Assembly (NCBI GenBank): GCA_963698405.1
Contig: CAVOQT010000002.1
Span: 434,001-498,000 of the forward strand
Direction of reading: 5' to 3'
Length of the DNA: 64,000 nt
Origin: SHZI01 sp963698405
GTDB taxonomy: Bacteria > Pseudomonadota > Gammaproteobacteria > Steroidobacterales > GCA-2729495
The notes below the pieces were generated by a model. That model ran no database searches. It was not told the origin of the DNA and was given only the letters and a program-made list of their open reading frames with translations. The position numbers were made by a program, and so were the translations under genes. Shown here in pieces: positions 1-7,646 of this stretch; position 1 is the stretch's first letter; each line of letters opens with the position of its first letter.

Positions 1-1
1 C

Positions 2-61
2 ATCGCAAAACTGCCGGGCTCACCGGGCGCCACCGATACCATGCAGAAGCGGCTGGCCTGA
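2..61 (+). CDS. C-terminal end of an unidentified upstream gene (partial)
   Basis: The first 60 bases form an open frame that ends in TGA at 59-61 and translates to 19 residues ending in MQKRLA. The gene begins outside the window. It ends 7 bases before the next start codon on the same strand, so it is probably co-transcribed with the alkyltransferase-like gene. Too little is visible to name a family. Confidence 0.35.
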   Translation: MAKLPGSPGATDTMQKRLA

Positions 62-68
62 AGGCACG

Positions 69-461
69 ATGTCGCTGCGCCGGCCAGCTGCCGGGCCCCA
101 ATCCCGGATGCATTCGATCTGGCGTGTGATTGCAGCCATTCCGTCCGGGCGCGTTGCCAGCTACGGGCAGATCGGCGAACTTGCCGGACTGCCACGCGGT
201 GCGCGCCAGGTCGCCCGTGCACTGGGTCGCGCGCCGGCAGAGTTGGGTTTGCCGTGGCATCGCGTGATTGCAGTGAACGGTCGTATCGCCATACCGGCTT
301 CCAGCCCCGGCTACCGTACCCAGATCAGCCGGCTGCGTGCCGAGGGCATCGTCGTCGATGCCGGCCGGGTGGATATGCGCGTCTACCGCTGGGTGCCGCG
401 TCTCGATGAGTTGCTGTGGGGGCCGATGCCGGACATTCCCCGGGATACGCCGGGCGACTAG
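69..461 (+). CDS. Alkyltransferase-like protein (ATL, MGMT DNA-binding domain)
   Basis: This 130-residue protein matches the C-terminal DNA-binding domain of O6-alkylguanine-DNA alkyltransferases, with a helix-turn-helix segment (VASYGQIGELAGLPRGARQV). The catalytic motif PCHRV of true alkyltransferases reads PWHRV here (about residue 62), so the acceptor cysteine is tryptophan. That substitution defines the ATL family. ATLs bind and flip O6-alkylguanine without removing the alkyl group and hand the lesion to nucleotide excision repair. The ATG at 69 is preceded by AAGG; a second ATG at 108 is also possible. The 3' end overlaps the glk stop codon by 4 bases on the opposite strand. Confidence 0.88.
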   Translation: MSLRRPAAGPQSRMHSIWRVIAAIPSGRVASYGQIGELAGLPRGARQVARALGRAPAELGLPWHRVIAVNGRIAIPASSPGYRTQISRLRAEGIVVDAGRVDMRVYRWVPRLDELLWGPMPDIPRDTPGD

Positions 462-1396
462 CGTTGGCTGTCGGCTTCGGCGTATGCGGCAAGTCCGCGC
501 AGCGCGGGCTGATCGGCAGTGATGACCCGGGTGGGAATGCCGGCGAGAAACTCGCGGTAGCGCCCCTTGTCCTCGAAGCGTGCGCGGAAGCCCGAAGTTT
601 TCAACTGCGGAAGATATCGCGGCGTCACGCCACCACCGATATAGACGCCACCGAAAGCGGCAAAGGTCAGCGCGAGATTGCTCGCTGCGGTGGCAAGCAA
701 CTGGAAGAACACCTCCAGGGCCTCGAGCGCATTCGTCTCGCCGCTGGCTATACGTGCACCGACTTCATCCGGCGTCAGTTGCTCACCGCCATGCAGCGCC
801 ATATACAGAAAGGCGAGGCCGGCACCCGAGATCAGTCGTTCGGCAGAGCAGTGACCGAAACGCTCGCGGCCCAGTGCGATAACGCGCGCCTCGCGCTCAT
901 CGCTGGGCGCCATCGTGACGTGGCCGCCTTCGCCGGTGATGGCATGCCAGCGCCCGCCGATCTGCACCAGGCCGGCCGCGCCAAGCCCCGTACCCGGACC
1001 GAGCACTACCTTGGGCGCACCAGCCACTTCCGTGCCGCCGCCAATCTGCAGCAGGTCGGCCGGACCGAGTACCGGCAAGGCATAGGCCTGCGCCGCGAAA
1101 TCGTTGAGCGGGGTAACTCGGCGTAAGGACAGCGCGCGCGCCAGCTCGCTGACCGAGAAGCTCCAGTTGATGTTGATCATCCGGACTTCATCGCCGTGGA
1201 TCGGTGCCGCGATGGCCAGCACGGCTTCGGCTGGCCGCTCGGCGGGTGGCAGCATGCCGAGGTAAGCGCCGAGCAGCCGGTCGAGCCCCGGGAAATCCCG
1301 GTTGCGGAAACTTTCAATGTGCTGCAGAACGCCGCCCGGGCTCGCTACCGCGCAACGGGTGTTGGTTCCACCGATGTCTGCGACCAGCCAGCGCAT
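458..1396 (-). CDS. glk: Glucokinase (Glk, ROK-unrelated bacterial type)
   Basis: This protein phosphorylates glucose to glucose-6-phosphate with ATP. It shows the glucokinase signatures in order: DIGGTNTR phosphate loop near residue 7, NDFAAQA sugar-binding segment near 98, GPGTGLG near 133 and EGGHV near 156. Its length of about 312 residues is normal for the family. I chose the ATG at 1396, which places DIGGTNTR as usual; an in-frame TTG at 1411 would add five residues. A DUF1640 coiled-coil gene lies 27 bases upstream on the same strand and may share its transcript. Confidence 0.93.
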   Translation of the reverse strand: MRWLVADIGGTNTRCAVASPGGVLQHIESFRNRDFPGLDRLLGAYLGMLPPAERPAEAVLAIAAPIHGDEVRMININWSFSVSELARALSLRRVTPLNDFAAQAYALPVLGPADLLQIGGGTEVAGAPKVVLGPGTGLGAAGLVQIGGRWHAITGEGGHVTMAPSDEREARVIALGRERFGHCSAERLISGAGLAFLYMALHGGEQLTPDEVGARIASGETNALEALEVFFQLLATAASNLALTFAAFGGVYIGGGVTPRYLPQLKTSGFRARFEDKGRYREFLAGIPTRVITADQPALRGLAAYAEADSQR

Positions 1397-1423
1397 GCGC
1401 AAATAAACCAAACCCGGTGCGGG

Positions 1424-1741
1424 TCAGCTGAGCTTCAGCGCCGCGAAGAGCAGCCCCAGGCCCAGCATCAGCATCGACCCGAGCCGCACGGTCATCCGCG
1501 TGGATAGAAGTTCCAGGTCTTTGTGGAAAGTCGTGGCCAGGCTTTCCTGATCCTTTCGCACCAGTGTGAGCTCCTGGCGAAGCTCCACGCGCAGCAGGTC
1601 CAGGTCCGACTTGGTGGCGAGTGTGGTGCTCATGTCGCGCTCCATCGCATCGACTACCGCCCGCGCCTTGTTAGGCGGGACGTTGATCGTCACGAGGGCA
1701 TCATACAGCGAATACAAATAGTCCACGGAGTGCCTGATCAC
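1424..1741 (-). CDS. DUF1640-like coiled-coil protein with C-terminal membrane anchor
   Basis: This 105-residue protein has an N-terminal segment typical of DUF1640/CCDC90-type bacterial proteins (HSVDYLYSLYDALVTINVP, then KARAVVDAMERDM). A helical region rich in charged heptads follows (residues 35-80), and then one hydrophobic segment (LGSMLMLGLGLLFAALKLS) at the extreme C-terminus. It is probably a small trimeric coiled coil tethered to the inner membrane. Function is unknown. The best start is a GTG at 1741; the motif begins within a few residues of it. It precedes glk by 27 bases. Confidence 0.7.
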   Translation of the reverse strand: MIRHSVDYLYSLYDALVTINVPPNKARAVVDAMERDMSTTLATKSDLDLLRVELRQELTLVRKDQESLATTFHKDLELLSTRMTVRLGSMLMLGLGLLFAALKLS

Positions 1742-2059
1742 AGCCGGAACCGGTTGCCGGATGAGGGCTGATCATGTCCTTCAGCGTTGTGGATGGCGAG
1801 CCGTGTTTGTGGTGCGAATGAGCGGAAATGTGGGGGGCAGGCACTGCCACGCCAAATAAGCCAAATAGGCCAAACCCGGCACCGCCACCCCCGAATCGCG
1901 CCTGAAGGCGCTCCCACCCTTATGTAAAGGCCCGTCCCGTCTCATCCTTTTGGGTGATTGACGGCAGGTCGGGGGGGGGTAGCTTCGGCTGCAACTGCGG
2001 CCGCAGAGCCGGCACCAACAAGCAACAACGCGCCTGTAGCGCGATCTGGGGGAGTGACG
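1742..2059. other. Intergenic region between DUF1640 gene and DUF1566 gene
   Basis: About 320 bases contain no convincing gene. They hold one isolated REP-like unit (1895-1918) and an imperfect CCAAATA direct repeat near 1853-1872. A run of nine G occurs at 1970-1979. The strong GGGGGAG at about 2047-2054 is the ribosome-binding site of the next gene. I see no clear promoter hexamers. Confidence 0.5.
1895..1918. repeat. Single REP-like unit (degenerate half of a REP pair)
   Basis: The sequence ATCGCGCCTGAAGGCGCTCC followed by CACC is one arm of the REP family seen as inverted pairs at 16405-16463, 34703-34751 and 35845-35904. It matches the right arm of the groEL-downstream copy except for T to C near its end. 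The partner arm is missing here. Confidence 0.7.
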
Positions 2060-2755
2060 ATGAAACGCACGTTGAGCGGGCTTCTGCTGCTGCTGGCCTT
2101 TGGCTCCGCGAACGCGGCCTTGCTGAGCCGCGCTGGCGGTCAGGCCTATTACGACGATGTACTGGACATCACTTGGCTGACCAACGCCAACCTGGCCGAC
2201 ACCAACGATTTTGGTGTGACCGGTATCAACGCCAACGGTCAGATGACTTGGGCGAAGGCGAACGAGTGGATCGGTGCAATGAACACGGCGAACTATCTCG
2301 GCACCAGCACCTGGCGTCTACCGACGATCATCGACACGGGCACTGCCGGTTGTAACAATGCTTACACCGGCACGGACTGCGGCTACAACGTGGATCTCAG
2401 CACCAGCGAGATGGCGCACATGTTTTACAGCACGCTGGGCAACGTGGCGTACTGCACGACGGGCGGCAGCTGCCCCCAAGCCGGCTGGGGCCTGACCAAC
2501 GACGGCCCTTTCTCCAATCTCCAGCCCGGCAACTACTGGTCGGGCACTACCTACGCGCCCAATGCCGGTGGCGCGTGGAGCTTCGGCTTCAGCCCCGGCA
2601 GCCAGGGCGGCAGCACTAAGACGAATGCGTTCTACGCGTGGGCCGTGAGCCCCGGCGATGCGTTGGTTCCGGTGCCTGGAGCGGTGTGGCTGTTCGGTTC
2701 GGCACTGGGTGTAATGGGGCTGGTACGGCGGAAGATGCTGACCGGGACCGCCTAG
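2060..2755 (+). CDS. Secreted DUF1566 protein with VPxPA/PEP-CTERM-type sorting tail
   Basis: This protein of about 231 residues starts with a signal peptide (MKRTLSGLLLLLAFGSANAA). A DUF1566-type domain follows, with ITWLTNANL, MTWAKANEWI, STWRLPTI and YWSGT motifs; such domains occur in surface or cell-envelope proteins. The C-terminus is a tripartite sorting signal: VPVPGAVWLFGSALGVMGL, a hydrophobic helix ending in basic residues (VRRKM). This resembles PEP-CTERM/VPLPA-CTERM tails processed by exosortases. The ATG at 2060 was chosen because GGGGGAG sits about 7 bases upstream and a signal peptide follows at once. No exosortase gene is in this window. Confidence 0.85.
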   Translation: MKRTLSGLLLLLAFGSANAALLSRAGGQAYYDDVLDITWLTNANLADTNDFGVTGINANGQMTWAKANEWIGAMNTANYLGTSTWRLPTIIDTGTAGCNNAYTGTDCGYNVDLSTSEMAHMFYSTLGNVAYCTTGGSCPQAGWGLTNDGPFSNLQPGNYWSGTTYAPNAGGAWSFGFSPGSQGGSTKTNAFYAWAVSPGDALVPVPGAVWLFGSALGVMGLVRRKMLTGTA

Positions 2756-2845
2756 GTGCTTTGGTCTTTTTAGTGGTTTCCCCGCTACCACAAGTACACG
2801 CTGGGCACGGAGATCCGCAACCAGAGGCGGAATGATGGCCATGGC

Positions 2846-3877
2846 TCAGTCCTGGGCAACCGGGAAGTAGTCACGGGTAGCGTTGGCGATGCGCACCAGC
2901 GCCAGCATGATCGGCACCTCCACCAGCACGCCTACGACCGTTGCCAGCGCCGCGCCGGACTGCAGGCCAAACAGCGAAATGGCAACCGCAACGGCCAGTT
3001 CAAAGAAGTTGCTGGCACCGATCATGCCGGCAGGTGCCGCGATGTTATGGGGCACCTTCCATGCCCAGGCCCAGCCGTAGGCGACGAAGAAGATCAGGAT
3101 GGTCTGGAGTACCAGCGGGATGGCGATCAGCGCGATATGCAGCGGATTGGCGATGATCACGTCGCCCTGGAAGGCAAACAGCAGCACGAGGGTGATGATC
3201 AATCCGATCGGGGTGACTGGTTTCAGTCGCTTCATGAAAGTGTTGTCGAGCCACTCGATGCCGCGCTGTTTGATGGCGATTCGGCGGGTCAGGTAGCCGG
3301 CACCCAGCGGAATCACGATGTAGAGCACCACCGACAGAATGACCGTATCCCAGGGAACCTGGATGTTCGATACACCGAGCAGAAAGACCACGATGGGCGC
3401 GAAGGCGAACAGCATGATCAGGTCGTTGAGTGCGACCTGGACCAGTGTATAAGCCGCGTCACCGCGGGTGAGGTAGCTCCACACGAAGACCATGGCGGTA
3501 CAGGGCGCAGCCCCCAGAAGGATGGCTCCGGCCAGATATTCGCCAGCCCGTTCCGCAGAGATCAGCGGCGCGAACACCACGGTCAGGAAGAACCAGGCGA
3601 TCGCGAACATGGTGAAGGGCTTGATCAGCCAGTTCACCGCGGTGGTGATGACCAGCCCCTTGGGTTGGCGGCGTACGCCGAGGACCGAGGTGAAATCGAT
3701 CTGCACCATCATGGGAAAAATCATCGCCCAGATCAGCACCGCAACCGGGATCGATACGCTGGCATATTCAAAGCGCGACAGTGCCGCGGGTATGGCCGGG
3801 GCGAACTGCCCCAGCAGCACGCCTGCCACTATGGCCAGGGCGACCCAGACGGAGAGCAAACGCTCGAATAGCCCCAT
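2846..3877 (-). CDS. acr3: Arsenite efflux transporter, ACR3 family
   Basis: This is an inner-membrane arsenite/H+ antiporter of about 343 residues with ten predicted membrane segments. The family's essential cysteine is visible in GAAPCTAMVFVW at about residue 126, and the TM9 glutamate motif in ASNFFELAVAVAISLFG. The reading frame runs upstream to 4030, but the ATG at 3877 (MGLFERLLSVWVAL) is the normal ACR3 beginning. With that start it lies 50 bases downstream of arsC on the same strand, forming an arsC-acr3 operon. No arsR gene is adjacent. Confidence 0.92.
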   Translation of the reverse strand: MGLFERLLSVWVALAIVAGVLLGQFAPAIPAALSRFEYASVSIPVAVLIWAMIFPMMVQIDFTSVLGVRRQPKGLVITTAVNWLIKPFTMFAIAWFFLTVVFAPLISAERAGEYLAGAILLGAAPCTAMVFVWSYLTRGDAAYTLVQVALNDLIMLFAFAPIVVFLLGVSNIQVPWDTVILSVVLYIVIPLGAGYLTRRIAIKQRGIEWLDNTFMKRLKPVTPIGLIITLVLLFAFQGDVIIANPLHIALIAIPLVLQTILIFFVAYGWAWAWKVPHNIAAPAGMIGASNFFELAVAVAISLFGLQSGAALATVVGVLVEVPIMLALVRIANATRDYFPVAQD

Positions 3878-3927
3878 GGCTTCCGAGGTGCCCGGGGCAG
3901 ATGACTCCGGGCGAGTGGTCTGCCGGA

Positions 3928-4341
3928 CTATCGTCCTGCTCCCGGATGGTGAATCACTTCGCCGTCCTCTTTGCTGAAGTGTTCGACAGGATGTTCGAGC
4001 AGATCGAGCACAAGCTCGGAAGGCCGGCACAGGCGGGCACCCTTGTCGGTCACGACGATCGGCCGATTGATCAGGATCGGGTGCGCCATCATGGCGTCGA
4101 TCAGTTGATCATCGCTCAATGCTGGATCGTCGAGCTCCAGTTCATCGTACGGTGTGCCTTTGCGCCGCAGGAGATCGCGCGGAGCGATCTTCATCATCGA
4201 CAACAACTCCATCAACCGCTCACGGCTGGGCGGCGTCTTGAGATATTCGATGACTTCGGGAATCTCGCCTGAGGCCACGATCATCGCCAGGGTGTTGCGC
4301 GAAGTGCCGCAGCCAGGATTGTGATAGATCAGGGGGTGCAT
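3928..4341 (-). CDS. arsC: Arsenate reductase, glutaredoxin-coupled ArsC
   Basis: This 137-residue protein reduces arsenate to arsenite for export by the neighbouring Acr3. The active site is IYHNPGCGTSRNTL with the catalytic Cys at residue 11. The phosphate/arsenate-binding arginines of the ArsC fold appear in INRPIVVTDKGARLCRP. The frame extends upstream to 4410, but the ATG at 4341 puts the beta strand and Cys loop at the usual distance from the N-terminus. A Rho-independent terminator reading in the same direction lies only about 38 bases upstream of this start, which is unusual. Confidence 0.93.
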   Translation of the reverse strand: MHPLIYHNPGCGTSRNTLAMIVASGEIPEVIEYLKTPPSRERLMELLSMMKIAPRDLLRRKGTPYDELELDDPALSDDQLIDAMMAHPILINRPIVVTDKGARLCRPSELVLDLLEHPVEHFSKEDGEVIHHPGAGR

Positions 4342-4378
4342 GCCGCCGCATTCTATCCGGGCGCTATTCCTGATACCC

Positions 4379-4407
4379 AAAAAAAACCGCCCCTGGGCAA
4401 GGGGCGG
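4379..4407 (-). terminator. Intrinsic terminator upstream of arsC (leader terminator)
   Basis: On the minus strand CCGCCCC (7 bp) pairs with GGGGCGG across a 7-base loop (4387-4407) and is followed by eight T (4386-4379). It points towards arsC, whose start codon is at 4341. It either ends an upstream leftward transcript or sits in the ars leader. Confidence 0.8.
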
Positions 4408-4899
4408 CAAGATTGGGCTTGGGATGGTGCTTGGTCGTTTTTTATTGTTTTTGTTTTTCTTCTTCTTATTTACGAGGTTGCTGTTCGGTCATTGGGTTTG
4501 GGCTTGGGCTTGGGTTTTTGGGGTGTGGGCTGCTGTGCTATCTCGGTTGACTGTTCAGCGGGATCCTCGCTGAAGTAATTGCAGCAAACGTGCCAGCCTT
4601 GCGCAGAATGCTCGGCGGCTTTACAGAATCCGGAAAATGACCCCTTTCCTGTGACCGTCGTCACACGAAACCGGAGTCCGGCCGATGGTTCGGCTATAGG
4701 GCGAAGGCGGCTGCTGACCGCTGCCGAGTCGATTTGTATAGCAGGGCGACACCAGACTTCCGTGGCTCAGGTGAACGACGTCACGCCAGCTGGGTAAAGT
4801 CGTTGAAAAACATATGGTTAAAACCAGTCTGTTTTTGTAAGTTTTGCCGACGGTGGTGGCTGGATCCAAGCGCTGCTGCGGCCTGGCGGCCTGCGGACC
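4408..4899. other. Intergenic region with no confident gene
   Basis: Nearly 500 bases between the ars leader terminator and ydcH carry no recognisable gene. The plus strand has a T-rich tract (4438-4471), then a G/T-rich repeat of TGGGCT/TGGGTT units (4492-4530). A 64-codon minus-strand frame at 4470-4664 has a Cys-containing core (GFCKAAEHSAQGWHVCC) and a KPKPKPKP tail, and the terminator at 4379-4407 lies downstream of it. It could be a small gene, but I recognise no family and see no strong ribosome-binding site. Base composition is more A/T-rich than the flanks. Confidence 0.4.
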
Positions 4900-5121
4900 T
4901 CAGGCGTTGAGGTCGGGAATCAACGCGCTTTCCAGTCGCGTGATGAGATCTTTGAGGCGCAGCTTTTCTTTTTTCAGGCGGCGGATACGCAGCTGGTCCT
5001 CGCCGGCCAGCCGATCGAGTGCCGTAATCGCGGCGTCCAGATCGCGATGCGCGACGCGCAGCTCCTTGAGCTGCGACAGGCCGCTGAAGAGATTCGTATT
5101 GATGTTGCCGTGATCGCTCAT
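4900..5121 (-). CDS. YdcH family protein (DUF465)
   Basis: This 73-residue, highly charged helical hairpin protein has the YdcH/DUF465 pattern: FSGLSQLKELRVAHRDLDAAI at the N-terminal half, then a KKEKLRLKD motif near residues 50-58. Family members are small cytosolic proteins of unknown function. The gene starts 31 bases downstream of cysQ on the same strand and probably shares its transcript. Confidence 0.88.
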   Translation of the reverse strand: MSDHGNINTNLFSGLSQLKELRVAHRDLDAAITALDRLAGEDQLRIRRLKKEKLRLKDLITRLESALIPDLNA

Positions 5122-5152
5122 TGCGACTGCCAGTCTAGCAGTCGCAGTGCAG

Positions 5153-5959
5153 CTATCGGGAGTGGAGCAAGGCCAGCCAGTCGCGGTCTGGATCGCCGCT
5201 GGCGAGAAAATGCGGATTCAGCACTTCCGGTCGGGTGTTGTAACGCAGGGGTTGCCCGGTGAGGTCTACCAGCTGCCCGCCCGCGGCCTCGACAACAGCC
5301 TGAGCGGCTGCGGTATCCCATTCAGAAGTTGGCCCGAGTCGCGGATAGACATCTGCAGCACCCTCGGCCACCAGGCAGAATTTCAGCGAGCTGCCCATCG
5401 GTACAAATTCATGTGCGCCCAGCTGCTGCAGAAAGCTGTCGAGGCTGGCTCCACGGTGCGAGCGGCTGCCGGCCACACGCACCGGTGGGCTGGCCGGCTG
5501 ACGTACCCGGATTGTGCGAGCTTGTTGATCGGGGTCCACGCGCAGCGCCGGACCGCCGGTATAGCCGCAGTAATCGCGCCCCAAGACCGGTGCATGCACG
5601 ACGCCGAGCACGGCTCTGTGATCACGAACCAGCGCGATGTTTACCGTGAATTCGCCGTTGCGCTTGATGAATTCGCGCGTGCCATCCAGCGGATCCACCA
5701 GCCAGAACTCGTTCCAGTGCCGGCGCGTTTCCCAGGGGATCGTGGCGGACTCTTCGGACCAGAGCGGAACGCCGGGTGTGAGCTTTGCCAGTGCCGCAGC
5801 GATGCTGTCGTGTGCCGCCCGGTCTGCAGCGGTCAGCGGCGAGTTGTCGGCCTTGGTTTCCACGGCAAAGGCGGTGGCGTAGATCCGGCTGATTTCACGG
5901 CCAGCGGCCTGTGCGATGGCCTGAACGCGGGGCAGCAGGCTGTGCAGTTCTGTTGTCAT
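5153..5959 (-). CDS. cysQ: 3'(2'),5'-bisphosphate nucleotidase CysQ
   Basis: This 268-residue inositol-monophosphatase-fold enzyme removes the 3'-phosphate of PAP, a by-product of sulfate assimilation. Metal-binding motifs are visible: KADNSPLTAADRAAH near residue 37, the WSEES motif, WLVDPLDGTREF near residue 89, and the C-terminal PTSEWDTAAAQAVVEAAGG. The frame runs upstream to 6139, but the ATG at 5959 (MTTELHSLLPRVQAIAQAAG) gives the normal CysQ length. It is divergent from yrfG with a 68-base spacer. Confidence 0.93.
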   Translation of the reverse strand: MTTELHSLLPRVQAIAQAAGREISRIYATAFAVETKADNSPLTAADRAAHDSIAAALAKLTPGVPLWSEESATIPWETRRHWNEFWLVDPLDGTREFIKRNGEFTVNIALVRDHRAVLGVVHAPVLGRDYCGYTGGPALRVDPDQQARTIRVRQPASPPVRVAGSRSHRGASLDSFLQQLGAHEFVPMGSSLKFCLVAEGAADVYPRLGPTSEWDTAAAQAVVEAAGGQLVDLTGQPLRYNTRPEVLNPHFLASGDPDRDWLALLHSR

Positions 5960-6027
5960 GGGCGCGGACGGTACAATCCCGATCTGGCTGGGGCAACCCT
6001 CTGGCCGATATCTGCCGGAATATCCGC

Positions 6028-6675
6028 ATGCATGACTGGCGAAGCTTCGACACGATCCTGCTCGATATGGATGGCACGATCCTCGATCTCGCCTATGACA
6101 ACTATTTCTGGCGGGAACTGGTGCCGCGCTGTCTGGCACGCAATCGTGGTTCCACGCCGGAAGAAATTGTGCCGGATTTATTTGCGCGCTTTGCCAGCAT
6201 GCAGGGCCGGCTCGAGTGGTACTGCCTGGACTACTGGTCGGCTGAACTTTCGCTGGACCTGCGTGCGCTGAAGGATGCCAGCAGTCATCGGGTGTGTTTC
6301 CTGCCCGGTGCCAGGGAATTTCTCGCTCGACTGCATGCCAGTGGCAAGCATGTGGCGGTGGTCACCAATGCACACGGCGATGCCCTGAACATGAAGAAGA
6401 GCGTTGCCGGGCTGGGCCGCTACATCGATACCTTCGTGTCCTCGCATGAGTTCGGTGCACCCAAGGAGGGGGCGGGGTTCTGGTCCTTTGCACAGGAGCG
6501 GCTGGGATTTGATCCACAACAGACCCTGTTCATCGACGACAGCACGCCAGTACTCGACGCTGCCCGCAGCTACGGTATTCGCGGCATCCTTGCGGTAAAT
6601 CGCCCGGACAGCCAGCGGCCTGCGCGCACGATCGACGGACATGCCTCAGTCGAAGCGATCGGTCATCTGACATAG
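6028..6675 (+). CDS. yrfG: GMP/IMP nucleotidase, HAD family (YrfG)
   Basis: This 215-residue HAD-superfamily phosphatase has motif I LLDMDGTILDLAYDNYFW, motif II VVTNAH, a lysine in HEFGAPKEG and motif IV LFIDDSTPVLDAA. The sequence matches YrfG-type purine nucleotidases. The ATG at 6028 places motif I near residue 10 as expected. Part of this gene (codons about 46-55 and the last 29 codons) recurs as a decayed copy at 10850-10981, so the mscS-to-Anbu block lies between the intact gene and its remnant. Confidence 0.9.
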   Translation: MHDWRSFDTILLDMDGTILDLAYDNYFWRELVPRCLARNRGSTPEEIVPDLFARFASMQGRLEWYCLDYWSAELSLDLRALKDASSHRVCFLPGAREFLARLHASGKHVAVVTNAHGDALNMKKSVAGLGRYIDTFVSSHEFGAPKEGAGFWSFAQERLGFDPQQTLFIDDSTPVLDAARSYGIRGILAVNRPDSQRPARTIDGHASVEAIGHLT

Positions 6676-6725
6676 GGCGGGGTACACTCGGCACGGTACG
6701 CCATGCCGCAGAAGGTAACGACCCC

Positions 6726-7646
6726 ATGGAAGAACTGCGCGTGATCTTTGATGAATCCTGGCAGGCGCTCAGCTCGTTCTGGACGCTGATATCCGGGCTG
6801 GGGCTAACGCTCGGTGGTGCGCGCATCACTGTTACCGGGGTTCTCGGTCTGCTGCTTATCGCAGCGCTTGCATGGTGGTTCGCCCGCTGGACCGAGTATG
6901 CCGTCCGGCGAGTTGTGGCGAACCGCTCGGCCGGTGGTGATGAATTTCCGGTTGCCTATACGGTTGCCCGCCTGACGCGCTACATAGTCTGGGCGCTCGC
7001 CTTGACAGTAGGGCTGCAGTCGCTGGGTCTCGATCTTTCCAGCTTTGCGCTGATCGGTGGTGCACTCGGCGTCGGTATCGGCTTTGGCTTGCAGAACGTC
7101 GTCAGCAATTTCATCTCCGGTGTGATTCTGCTGGTCGATCGCAGCCTGAAGATCGGTGATTTCGTCGAACTCGAGTCTGGCGTCCGTGGGCAGGTCATGG
7201 AGGTGTCGCTGCGCTGTACGCGCATCATGACCAATGATCTCGTCGATATCCTCGTGCCGAACTCCGAGTTCGTGAACGGGCGGGTCACCAACTGGACCTA
7301 CGATGAGTTCAGTCGCCGGCTGCGCATCCCTTTCGGCGTAGCCTATGGCTCAGACAAGGCACTGGTGCGTGAAGCCGGTCTCGCCGCTGCTGCGCTTGTA
7401 CCTGGCGTGACCCGGAACGATCCCCAGCGTGCTACCGAGGTGTGGCTGGTCGGCTTCGGCGATAGCAGCCTCAACTTTGAATTGCTGATCTGGCTGGACT
7501 ACGAGCGGCTGAAGCGCCCCTCTGCGACGCAGGCAAAGATATACTGGGCGCTCGATGATGAACTTGCCGCCCGCAATATTGAAATCCCGTTTCCGCAGCG
7601 CGATCTGCATGTACGTTCCGGTACCCTGAAGGTTGACGCCAAATGA
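6726..7646 (+). CDS. Small-conductance mechanosensitive channel, MscS family
   Basis: This 306-residue protein has three N-terminal membrane segments (residues 15-130) and the glycine/alanine-rich TM3 pore helix FALIGGALGVGIGFGLQNVVSNFISG. The beta domain follows (RSLKIGDFVELESGVRGQVMEV). The channel releases solutes from the cytoplasm on hypo-osmotic shock. Its stop codon overlaps the next start (ATGA at 7643-7646), so it is translationally coupled to the ATP-grasp gene. That suggests a link with the peptide-tagging cluster. Confidence 0.92.
   Translation: MEELRVIFDESWQALSSFWTLISGLGLTLGGARITVTGVLGLLLIAALAWWFARWTEYAVRRVVANRSAGGDEFPVAYTVARLTRYIVWALALTVGLQSLGLDLSSFALIGGALGVGIGFGLQNVVSNFISGVILLVDRSLKIGDFVELESGVRGQVMEVSLRCTRIMTNDLVDILVPNSEFVNGRVTNWTYDEFSRRLRIPFGVAYGSDKALVREAGLAAAALVPGVTRNDPQRATEVWLVGFGDSSLNFELLIWLDYERLKRPSATQAKIYWALDDELAARNIEIPFPQRDLHVRSGTLKVDAK

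Noticed and set aside
4408..4660. Plus-strand open frames at 4321-4578 and 4579-4797
   Set aside because: Low-complexity Phe/Leu/Gly-rich translations from the T/G-rich tract, without a start signal or homologous pattern.
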